Source of the DNA: a bacterium
GTDB lineage: Bacteria; UBA9089; UBA9088; JAGUXG01
Reading direction: 5' to 3'
DNA: 5,896 nucleotides
Assembly (NCBI GenBank): GCA_030018505.1
Contig: JASEHO010000100.1
Span: forward strand, 1-5,896
A program made the position numbers and the translations under genes. The first letter of the stretch is position 1. Each line of letters begins with the position of its first letter. Below, piece by piece: positions 1 through 5,896 of this stretch. The notes under the pieces are model-generated. The model was given only the letters and a program-made list of their open reading frames with translations. It made no database searches and was not told the DNA's origin.

Positions 1-53
1 AACCGATAACCTCTTACTATTTACCTTGCACTTCTATCTCGGTAAACAGTTAC

Positions 54-81
54 AACTCTACACTCTGAACTCTAAACTTCT
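54..81. repeat. Degenerate 7-bp tandem repeat (AACTCTA-like)
   Basis: Four consecutive heptamers read AACTCTA, CACTCTG, AACTCTA and AACTTCT. The first three differ by one or two bases and the fourth is weaker. The run covers the stop codon of the CBS-domain gene (72-74) and its 3' flank. Short heptamer arrays occur between genes in several bacterial lineages. This one is brief and may be chance or the worn edge of a longer array. No function is claimed. Confidence 0.35.
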
Positions 82-458
82 TTGGTCATCTCCCTAATAA
101 TATCACTGATTGACAGAACACCAACAGCCCTTCTCCCTTCTGGATGAAGGACGATGAGCCTGTGAACCTTGAGCCCTAACATTACCTCTGCCGCCTCTCT
201 CAGGCTTGAATTCGGTGTAATGCTTCTAAGGTGAGAGGACATAATATCCTCTGCTCTTGTCCGGTCTAAGTCTTGATCCATCACCTTCAAGAGATCCATC
301 TCAGAGATAACACCAATAGCATCTCCATTGTCATCCATACAAGCTACAGCATGGATTTTGTTCTCAGCCAATGCCCTGGCCACCTCTTTTATGCTGTCTG
401 CAAGATGAACAGAGACAACTCCTCTGGTCATCACATCTAAAACCTTCTTATCTTCCAT
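72..458 (-). CDS. Stand-alone tandem CBS-domain protein (Bateman module)
   Basis: This 128-residue cytoplasmic protein is almost entirely two CBS domains, at about residues 6-60 and 69-125. Each opens with a typical DVM or DIM segment (VLDVMTRGVVSV, AEDIMSSHLRSITP). Each closes with the ligand-contact pattern G-V-x-S-x-x-D: GVISEMDLL at 49-57 and GVLSISDII at 113-121. Paired CBS domains usually form one Bateman module that binds adenosine nucleotides (AMP, ATP) or S-adenosylmethionine and regulates a partner. No catalytic, membrane or DNA-binding domain is attached, so the partner is unknown. The frame extends four codons upstream to a TTG, but GGAGG lies inside that extension, 5 nt before the ATG at 458, so I place the start at the ATG. 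The gene follows the C11 peptidase gene by 98 bp on the same strand. The family call is sure; the ligand and target are not. Confidence 0.93.
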   Translation of the reverse strand: MEDKKVLDVMTRGVVSVHLADSIKEVARALAENKIHAVACMDDNGDAIGVISEMDLLKVMDQDLDRTRAEDIMSSHLRSITPNSSLREAAEVMLGLKVHRLIVLHPEGRRAVGVLSISDIIREMTKEV

Positions 459-463
459 CTTTG

Positions 464-468
464 CCTCC
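464..468 (-). promoter_or_regulatory. Shine-Dalgarno site of the CBS gene
   Basis: GGAGG on the minus strand lies 5 nt before the ATG at 458. It decides the start: the alternative TTG at 470-468 sits beside and upstream of this site, so it cannot use it. Confidence 0.8.
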
Positions 469-556
469 AAATACTAAGTCTGTCTTGTAATATTAGTTTC
501 TGGTAACATTTTAGCCATTATGAAGTAACGGGTAAAGTTCAATGTAAAATTATCAA

Positions 557-3500
557 TTATTTCACAATCCCAATCTTGCCTGTGGTTCTCTGGTTTTTAT
601 CGGTTATCAGATAGATATAGACACCTGATGCTAATTTTGGAGGAAGATACCAGGTGTTGCTCTTTAATCTTTCAATCTCTTCTCCAGCTATATTGAAGAT
701 TCTGATAGTTGCCTGGGCCGTGAGGTTTGTGAAGGTTATCCTGTCGCCACCCTTGCAAGGATTAGGATAGACTTGGACATTGAGAAGATTATCAGCTATC
801 TCTTCGACCACAAATCTTCCGCTTATTGTGCCTGCCCCTTTAATGTCATCCTTAAGATTGGATAAGGTTAGGTTGCAAGAACCATTAGCATCTGGTTTTA
901 TATCAAAGATTATGTCTAAAAATGAACCAGCGCTACCAATCGTGGCAGTCCCAAACCAACCTATTCTGACTGTTCCAGTGCTAACTATGCTACTATCAAA
1001 GAAGATAGGATTTTCCGTAAGTATGCCTGTTTTTGCCTCTCTATAAACAAGGATATTTGGGTCATAGAGAAGCTCCAGACCAAAGGCATCCACCTGCCTA
1101 TCATTGCTTTCAAGGTCTATACGAATGACCACAGAGGAGCATGGAACATCAGTTGCACTCCTAACACTGATAATTTGGGTGGTGTTAAGTTTTGTAGGCT
1201 GACTGGCGAAGAGAGACTTTATGCCCAGATACTCCTTAAAGGTAATCAGGGCATCCTTTGGGGTTACCTCTCCATCTTTATTTCTATCAGCCACAGATCT
1301 CTGCCAGTAGTTCGTAAGGGGATATAAACCAAGGTATGCCTTGAAAGCAATAAGGGCATCATCCGGGGTTATTTCGTTGTCATTGTTCACATCCCCGTGA
1401 TGTGGGAAACTGGTAAATATTCCCGAGATAACCCCAAACCCTTTTAGATCATCCTTTAACTGCGACAAATAGAGTATAGATGTCCCCTCTTCTTCATAAA
1501 TAACAGAGAAGATAGCCTCAGCTATTATCCCACTGCTATCAGTAGAAATTGGCATAGGGTCAAAGCCACCTATTCTAATCGTGCCAGAGGCTGTCTCTGT
1601 GCCATCGAAGCAAGAAAAGTGCGCAGTTAAGTCTCCTCTTCCGAGACCGACAAAGAGGAGCATAGCCTCATCATAGATTAAATCCATGCCAAAGGCATCA
1701 ATGGGTTCTTTGTTCTTGTGTATCCTGATAGGGACAGTGATTGTCTGACCAAGACCACCCTCAGCATTAGATACACTGATTATATTGGATTCTTCTGTTG
1801 TCCCTTTATAAGAATACTTAAGATACCCTGACCAGCTACCTGATGAGTATCTCTTCATTCTCAGATAGTAATCCTGCGTCTTTTCTGCTTGATAGGAGAG
1901 GTTGAACTGCCTATTCCCTCCTGAGTCATCATCATAGGCTACACGATTGTAATTAGTCCCTGGCCCATCATAAAGCTCTCCATAGTTATCGCCTGAGCCC
2001 CCAATGGTGTTGAAGTTATAGATAGTTCCTGAGACAAGATGCATCTTATACCAATCATAGGGATCTGTGCTACTTAAGGTATGTGGTCCATGGGACTGCT
2101 CAGAAGTAGTAGGTATAAGCAAGGTTGCACTTCCTGCTGTATCATCCATTGGGTCCCAAGCATCACCTGGTAGGCCAATAATCTCTTGAGTTAATGCAAA
2201 ATCTATGCCCTGGGTGATTGAACCATCCTGAATATAACAAGGGGTAGGTGTGCCAATCACTTCCCAGAAGAAGATTGCAGATGTCAATGTGCCATACATA
2301 CCAACAGGGTCGCCAATGCTTGGTTCATTATTCTCATCTGCATCAAGCAAAGCAACAACATAGTATGTTCCTGAACGAATATCTATAATCTCATAGGATT
2401 GTGGAAAGATAGGGGTCTTTATCATCGTATAATAATCTATTGAATCTTCTGTTATTTCAGGATTATCGCTTAACAGAACATATAGATTCCCTGTCTTTGT
2501 TCCTGAATAGGAGATACTGCCTGTAAGGATGCTCGGTATCTCAAACTGGGTGTAGGTATAAGTGCCTGTATATCCAGAAAATTTGTCTATAAGACCGCCT
2601 TTATATATCTTCGCAATGAACCTATAGGGGCCATCAACCCTTGTTTTAAAGATAGCCTCTCCCCTAAACTGAAGACTGATTGTCTGTGTGCCAGGCATCA
2701 GAGGTTGAGAAGCTCCAATGCCAATACTATCGCTTCCAAGCTCCAAACCTACTTCAACACTATAAGCTCCTTCTTTTCTCACATTAATCTCTAAACTTAA
2801 CTGTAAGTAGTTGTATTTGCTGTCGTTATCTGTGTCTATACCTATATCTGTGAAACTGCCTGTGAATATAGCACTTGAAGAACTCTCATAATACCTTGCC
2901 AGGAACTCATCCCAGGTTGTATCCTGCGGAAAACAAGCTACCCTATCTATCACATAATCATCATATTCCTCATCTTTAACTTTAGGAAAATAGATATTCA
3001 TTCCATGAAAATCTGGATGACCACTTCTATGACCTTCAGCAATGATACTATCAGAGATAGCAGATTTTAGGCTCTCAGCAGAATCTTGGAATTTTGAAAT
3101 ACTACTGGCAAGGCTTGCAAAGCAGAAGATGTCAGCATAGGCACCGCAGTCATCCGTATTTGCTCTTAAGACCTTCAATTCATCATAATGAGAGTTTAGG
3201 CTGTCTGCAAAGTCGCTTATCTTTGTGGCTACTGTGCCAAGTTGTGTAAGGTCAACAGCAGATTGGGTAACATATGAATCATCATAGGATTCTATGTATC
3301 TTTCCACAATCACCCTGCCGAGATCTTTTGCTCCAAAAGTCGGTGTTCCAACAAGGTCAGCTAAAATGGTATTATAAGGCCAGCCATCTCCTGGTTCTAC
3401 TTCTTGCGAGAATACAGCTACAGTTCCACAATCTTTAAGCTGATAAGCAACCTCAACCATTCCCATAAAGCAGGCATCAAAACCAATTATATCAAAATGC

Positions 3501-4012
3501 TCTCCAGCCAGCGCCTCCTTCACCTCTGCCATATAGAGGCAATCATTAGATGTTTTATCCCAGCAGACAGCTTTGTGTGGTTTGGAGTCTTTACGCCAGC
3601 CACCACCGTGGTTCCAAAAGACTAATGCATATCTTTTGGCAGGATAATCTGTCTTTGCCCAGCCTATAAAGTCTATTACTGTCTGGGTAGCCCCCATATT
3701 AGCTTCACCTATATCAAGGATTGCATTTGTTGCTGTGGGGGTCATCCCCTGGGTGATATAGAACCTCTTTGTTGTCTTCCAATCGCCATAGCTCATATCA
3801 TACCCATCAACCCGATCAAACTGGACAATGATGTTTATCTTGTCTGTTGAGCCTATCTGAGCCATCTCCAAAAAGTCATCTATCCCGTATTTCTCAAGGT
3901 TATTATCGCCATCAAGATAGACCATAAATGTCCATTCTTTTTTGGGTTCTATCCTTAACTCTGCTTCTACTAACCCTGAGACCAAAATCACACCAAAAAC
4001 AATCTTTTTCAT
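557..4012 (-). CDS. Secreted clostripain-family (C11) cysteine peptidase with cohesin-dockerin-cohesin and a C-terminal sorting-type tail
   Basis: This 1151-residue exported protein starts with a short signal peptide (MKK, hydrophobic 4-15, likely cut after VEA at 17). The C11 catalytic domain spans about 25-375: strand WTFMVYLDGDNNLE, catalytic His135 in NHGGGW, and catalytic Cys181 in DACFMG, with Asp179 expected to favour basic P1 residues. Next come a beta-sandwich with an acidic DTDNDSKYNYL loop (383-489) and an Ig-like domain with LDADENNEPSIGDPVG (490-610). A PPC-like domain follows (612-737; DPYDWYK, YDDDSGG). The rest is cohesin-like 1 (744-868), a two-repeat dockerin (871-932; calcium ligands D874/N876/D878/D885 and D909/N911/D913/D920), cohesin-like 2 (945-1068) and a tail (1073-1151; VYPNP, IFNIAGE, LASGVYIYLI, ending in Lys) resembling type IX secretion sorting/FlgD-like domains. 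The gene starts 23 nt after purE with no strong Shine-Dalgarno, which suggests translational coupling. The peptidase call is firm. The cohesin call rests on pattern, and substrate and export route are inferred. Confidence 0.93.
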   Translation of the reverse strand: MKKIVFGVILVSGLVEAELRIEPKKEWTFMVYLDGDNNLEKYGIDDFLEMAQIGSTDKINIIVQFDRVDGYDMSYGDWKTTKRFYITQGMTPTATNAILDIGEANMGATQTVIDFIGWAKTDYPAKRYALVFWNHGGGWRKDSKPHKAVCWDKTSNDCLYMAEVKEALAGEHFDIIGFDACFMGMVEVAYQLKDCGTVAVFSQEVEPGDGWPYNTILADLVGTPTFGAKDLGRVIVERYIESYDDSYVTQSAVDLTQLGTVATKISDFADSLNSHYDELKVLRANTDDCGAYADIFCFASLASSISKFQDSAESLKSAISDSIIAEGHRSGHPDFHGMNIYFPKVKDEEYDDYVIDRVACFPQDTTWDEFLARYYESSSSAIFTGSFTDIGIDTDNDSKYNYLQLSLEINVRKEGAYSVEVGLELGSDSIGIGASQPLMPGTQTISLQFRGEAIFKTRVDGPYRFIAKIYKGGLIDKFSGYTGTYTYTQFEIPSILTGSISYSGTKTGNLYVLLSDNPEITEDSIDYYTMIKTPIFPQSYEIIDIRSGTYYVVALLDADENNEPSIGDPVGMYGTLTSAIFFWEVIGTPTPCYIQDGSITQGIDFALTQEIIGLPGDAWDPMDDTAGSATLLIPTTSEQSHGPHTLSSTDPYDWYKMHLVSGTIYNFNTIGGSGDNYGELYDGPGTNYNRVAYDDDSGGNRQFNLSYQAEKTQDYYLRMKRYSSGSWSGYLKYSYKGTTEESNIISVSNAEGGLGQTITVPIRIHKNKEPIDAFGMDLIYDEAMLLFVGLGRGDLTAHFSCFDGTETASGTIRIGGFDPMPISTDSSGIIAEAIFSVIYEEEGTSILYLSQLKDDLKGFGVISGIFTSFPHHGDVNNDNEITPDDALIAFKAYLGLYPLTNYWQRSVADRNKDGEVTPKDALITFKEYLGIKSLFASQPTKLNTTQIISVRSATDVPCSSVVIRIDLESNDRQVDAFGLELLYDPNILVYREAKTGILTENPIFFDSSIVSTGTVRIGWFGTATIGSAGSFLDIIFDIKPDANGSCNLTLSNLKDDIKGAGTISGRFVVEEIADNLLNVQVYPNPCKGGDRITFTNLTAQATIRIFNIAGEEIERLKSNTWYLPPKLASGVYIYLITDKNQRTTGKIGIVK

Positions 4013-4035
4013 CTTCTGGAGCTTCTCAATCCCTA

Positions 4036-4491
4036 TTACAAAATCTTCACTTCCAAATCTGCCTTTTCTATCTCCCCTTTCTTTTCCTTCTGAAAGGCTT
4101 TGAGCTTTTCTTCCAATGCTTTGTCTAAAAGTGCCAATATCTTTATAGCCGCAAGTGCCGCTCCCTCTGGATCTATCACTACTAATGGGGCAACACCTGA
4201 GGGCATCCTCAGACTTGAGAATATGTCTGCTTCATTATAAGGTGGTGCGGCAATGACTGGTCTCTTTGTATTGGCATCAACAAAGCCTGATAAAGCGTTG
4301 CTCCTGCCTGCCACAGTGATAAAGATAGCCTCTTCTTCATACTCCCTGATAATCAATAGGACCTTCTCTGGTGTCTTGTGGGCTGAGGCTATTCTAAAAA
4401 CATAGCCAATGCCAAATCTTTCCAGAAAACAGCCTATCTTCTGGCAATGCTCCAAATCCCTTTCCGAACCCATAATGATAACTACCTTCAT
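4036..4491 (-). CDS. purE: Class II PurE, 5-aminoimidazole ribonucleotide (AIR) carboxylase
   Basis: This 151-residue cytoplasmic enzyme of de novo purine synthesis should carboxylate AIR to 4-carboxy-AIR. The N-terminal MGSERD loop (7-12) matches the PurE phosphate-binding MGSxxD. SAHKTPE (36-42) carries the expected catalytic His38. Class II features known from animal PAICS and Treponema PurE are present: VAGRSNALSGFVD (from 60), a PVIAAPP strand (78-84) and SSLRMPSG (92-99). Class I enzymes instead have SAHRTP and a GGAAHLPG loop. Class II enzymes use CO2 directly and need no PurK. After the core, a charged helical tail (about 124-151) resembles that of short bacterial class II enzymes. 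The frame reaches a TTG at 4509, but GGAGG lies within that extension, so the ATG at 4491 is the start. No other pur gene is nearby. A promoter lies just upstream and the peptidase gene starts 23 nt after the stop. Confidence 0.93.
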   Translation of the reverse strand: MKVVIIMGSERDLEHCQKIGCFLERFGIGYVFRIASAHKTPEKVLLIIREYEEEAIFITVAGRSNALSGFVDANTKRPVIAAPPYNEADIFSSLRMPSGVAPLVVIDPEGAALAAIKILALLDKALEEKLKAFQKEKKGEIEKADLEVKIL

Positions 4492-4498
4492 TCTTTTA

Positions 4499-4503
4499 CC
4501 TCC
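4499..4503 (-). promoter_or_regulatory. Shine-Dalgarno site of purE
   Basis: GGAGG on the minus strand lies 7 nt before the ATG at 4491. It overlaps the would-be codons of the upstream TTG (4509-4507), which makes the ATG the true start. Conserved PurE sequence begins right at that methionine (MKVVIIMGS). Confidence 0.8.
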
Positions 4504-4532
4504 AACCAAAAGATATGCATAACGATAGCATA

Positions 4533-4562
4533 ATTATAATGCAACTCTTAAAAAAATCTCAA
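4533..4562 (-). promoter_or_regulatory. Sigma70-type promoter for purE and the peptidase gene
   Basis: On the minus strand, TTGAGA (4562-4557; five of six match TTGACA) is followed by an 18-bp spacer and a perfect TATAAT (4538-4533). Transcription would begin near 4526, giving a leader of about 35 nt that contains the GGAGG site. The spacer includes a run of seven T. The position is right for a transcript that includes purE, the C11 peptidase and perhaps the CBS gene. No experimental start is available. Confidence 0.65.
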
Positions 4563-4621
4563 TATACCAAACAGATTAGTCCGGAAGATTTGCAAGGTAA
4601 TCCTCCCCATCCAAAACTTTA

Positions 4622-5698
4622 TCAATGACCACCTTTTTTCTCGCCTTCTTTTGCTGGTGGAGGAATACCAAGTTTTTCCATTCTTTCCCTTACAGACTCA
4701 GGGGTTATGGGTAGGGGAGGACTCTCTTCTACCCTGACTAATTTAGAAGGCTTCCAATCCATACCACCTGTTTCTGTAATGTATATTCCTTTCTCTGTTG
4801 CTGCATAGATCTTCTTTTCATTATCCATCTGAATAAAGAGATGGCGGATATTTGTGTTGTCCAGACCAGTGTTTATGGCTTCCCAAGATTCTCCGCAGTC
4901 CTTGCTCTGAAAAACCCCTCCAAATAATGAGCCGACATAGAGCCTATCTTCAGTTAGAGTTATTGTCTGAAGCTCTTTAGAGAAAAGACCATAATTCAAC
5001 TCTTTCCAATTATTGTCCCAATCCTCTGTTATCATAAACCCTTTTTCTGTAGCCAGACACAGCTTATTGCCTTTTATAACCAAATCCCTGGCACCCATAT
5101 CTCTTGGACCAATACTCTCCCAGCTTTCTCCTTTATCATAGCTGACAAATACACCATTTTCATAGGAAACAGCCAGAACACAACCATTTGTTGCAACAAT
5201 AGACAGAATTGTGCCTATGCACTCTTTTGCTATATCCCAGCTCTTTCCAGAATCTCTACTTCTCCATATCTTATCTATCGCACCTGCATAGACAGTTTTA
5301 CCAAAGTTAGCCAAAGAATAGACAAATATATCAGGAAGGCTTACCTTTTCCCAAAGAGAAGAATTAATCTCTTTTACAAATGCCCCTTCATTTGTAGCAG
5401 CATATATATCTTTATCAGTAATGAGAAGATTGTTTATTATTGGGCTTTCCAGCCCATCGTTTTCTGTTTGCCAGGTAACACCCTTATCCTTGCTCTTATA
5501 CACCCCAAAAAATGTAGCCGCATAGAGATAGGAGGGTGTGCCTTTGGTGGCTGCAATCTGATTCACCCAATCAACAGGAAGATAATGAGTTTCGGAAGAT
5601 TTAATATCCTCAGGAAGATAATGAGTTTCGGAAGATTTAATATCCTCAGCTTCTGAACTAAAGACTATAAGAAGGACAAGAAACAAAAGCCTTAACAT
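4622..5698 (-). CDS. Secreted seven-bladed beta-propeller, YCF48/BNR (Asp-box) type
   Basis: This 358-residue protein has a signal peptide (MLR, then a Leu-rich core 4-13, likely cut after SEA near residue 17). A duplicated EDIKSSETHYLP peptide follows (18-41), then a propeller. Asp boxes of the form SxDxGxxW end in Trp76, Trp154, Trp193 and Trp272. Degenerate copies end in Trp116, Trp231 and Trp315. The seven Trp are 38-43 residues apart, as expected for a closed seven-blade ring. Each blade also has a YAAT or LAT-like strand followed by GV(Y/F). The tail (about 316-358) is Pro-rich and charged, ending KKGGH. YCF48/BNR propellers are usually binding or assembly factors; no sialidase or other catalytic residues are evident, so the role is unknown. 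The frame extends six codons to a TTG at 5716, but the ATG gives a cleaner signal peptide. Neither start has a good Shine-Dalgarno. The gene ends 130 bp before purE. Confidence 0.85.
   Translation of the reverse strand: MLRLLFLVLLIVFSSEAEDIKSSETHYLPEDIKSSETHYLPVDWVNQIAATKGTPSYLYAATFFGVYKSKDKGVTWQTENDGLESPIINNLLITDKDIYAATNEGAFVKEINSSLWEKVSLPDIFVYSLANFGKTVYAGAIDKIWRSRDSGKSWDIAKECIGTILSIVATNGCVLAVSYENGVFVSYDKGESWESIGPRDMGARDLVIKGNKLCLATEKGFMITEDWDNNWKELNYGLFSKELQTITLTEDRLYVGSLFGGVFQSKDCGESWEAINTGLDNTNIRHLFIQMDNEKKIYAATEKGIYITETGGMDWKPSKLVRVEESPPLPITPESVRERMEKLGIPPPAKEGEKKGGH
5575..5649 (-). repeat. Perfect 36-bp tandem duplication inside the propeller gene
   Basis: Two identical 36-bp units occupy 5575-5610 and 5611-5646, with three more matching bases to 5649. 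Being a multiple of three, the repeat keeps frame and doubles the peptide EDIKSSETHYLP just after the predicted signal-peptide cut. Absence of any difference between the copies points to a recent slip or an array whose copy number changes. An assembly artefact is a less likely alternative. Confidence 0.95.
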
Positions 5699-5704
5699 AG
5701 TAAA

Positions 5705-5710
5705 TATATA
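5705..5710 (-). promoter_or_regulatory. Possible -10 element for leaderless start of the propeller gene
   Basis: TATATA on the minus strand ends 6 nt before the ATG at 5698. That places a predicted transcription start at or next to the A of the start codon. The lack of a Shine-Dalgarno upstream of this ATG fits a leaderless message. No convincing -35 hexamer is seen, and the surrounding sequence is simply AT-rich, so this is tentative. Confidence 0.3.
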
Positions 5711-5860
5711 TACCAAGAATAAATTCTCGGATATTATTTTCTCTTACAACACTTAAATTTACTATCACCTAAAAAAGTTTTGGTAAGGTCTGTTGCCTAT
5801 AGGTAGATTAAAATTTGTAACCGCTTAAGCCTATACATTAAGGGTGTCCGGAGATAAATC

Positions 5861-5894
5861 ATTTCAAATTTAGCATTTCAGCTAAATTTGCAAT
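5861..5894. repeat. 14-bp inverted repeat with a 6-bp loop
   Basis: The arms 5861-5874 and 5881-5894 are inverted copies with one mismatch, and the inner 10 bp (CAAATTTAGC) pair perfectly. The loop is ATTTCA, and CATTTCA also occurs as a direct repeat at 5860-5866 and 5874-5880. It lies about 160 bp upstream of the propeller gene. No T-run follows on the minus strand, so it is not a clear terminator. It could be an operator, part of a small mobile or repetitive element, or a weak terminator for a gene beyond the window. Confidence 0.6.
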
Positions 5895-5896
5895 TT

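Noticed and set aside
459..556. Promoter or terminator between the peptidase and CBS genes
   Set aside because: The best hexamers (TTGAAC with TAATGG; a lone TAATAT) match poorly or lack a partner, and inverted repeats here pair only a few bases.
780..1046. Plus-strand open frame of 88 codons
   Set aside because: It lies wholly inside the second cohesin-like module of the peptidase, has no ribosome site or recognisable motif, and reads as a shadow of the minus-strand gene.
809..1783. True cellulosome scaffoldin
   Set aside because: There is no carbohydrate-binding module, only two cohesin-like domains, and the catalytic part is a peptidase. The modules more likely serve in cell-surface or protein-protein assembly.
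3404..4128. Plus-strand open frames at 3404-3625 and 3928-4128
   Set aside because: They overlap the conserved C11 catalytic region and the signal-peptide/purE end. Hydrophobic stretches in the second are the antisense of Lys/Glu-rich coding sequence.
4550..4556. Run of seven T (minus strand) as terminator of the propeller gene
   Set aside because: No GC-rich stem precedes it, and it falls within the spacer of the purE promoter.
5468..5656. Plus-strand open frame of 62 codons
   Set aside because: It is antisense to the first blade and the 36-bp repeat of the propeller gene. Its internal repeat is only the reverse of that duplication.
4622..5698. Sialidase (BNR repeats with catalytic domain)
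   Set aside because: Asp boxes are structural only. The arginine triad and FRIP-type motif expected in sialidases are not seen.
5835..5860. Insertion-sequence end (GGGTGTCCGGAG next to the inverted repeat)
   Set aside because: No transposase, target-site duplication or second terminal repeat is visible within the window.

Overview
The window is about 5.9 kb of AT-leaning bacterial DNA with four genes, all read from the minus strand: 5698 to 4622, 4491 to 4036, 4012 to 557, then 458 to 72. There are no RNA genes, CRISPR arrays or recognisable transposases. The two secreted proteins have typical bacterial signal peptides. The large one also carries cohesin, dockerin and a type IX/FlgD-like C-terminal tail. 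This mix is common in uncultured Gram-negative candidate phyla (Desantisbacteria, Omnitrophota, WOR-3 and similar). That lineage guess is inference and no single gene here fixes it.

In transcription order, the first gene encodes an exported seven-bladed beta-propeller of the YCF48/BNR (Asp-box) type, with a perfect 36-bp in-frame duplication just after its signal peptide. A 130-bp gap follows, holding a good sigma70-type promoter with a perfect TATAAT. This promoter drives a class II PurE (AIR carboxylase of purine synthesis). Twenty-three bases after purE lies the dominant gene, a 1151-residue secreted clostripain-family (C11) cysteine peptidase. Its domain order is signal peptide, C11 catalytic domain, two beta-sandwich domains, a PPC-like domain, cohesin-like, dockerin, second cohesin-like, and a type IX secretion/FlgD-like tail. 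The last gene, 98 bases further on, encodes a small stand-alone protein with two CBS domains, probably a nucleotide sensor.

The close spacing suggests that purE and the peptidase are cotranscribed, with the CBS gene possibly read through. The propeller gene probably has its own upstream promoter. Functionally this pairs housekeeping cytoplasmic proteins (PurE, CBS) with large exported proteins. I see no clear shared pathway. The most unusual item is the cohesin-dockerin-cohesin arrangement in one protease chain, which could allow self-assembly or surface display of the enzyme.

The longest reading frames of three genes begin at TTG codons. In two of them a GGAGG ribosome-binding site lies inside the extension, so the starts given here are the downstream ATGs. 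The window ends are intergenic: a degenerate heptamer repeat at the left edge and a 14-bp inverted repeat at the right edge.
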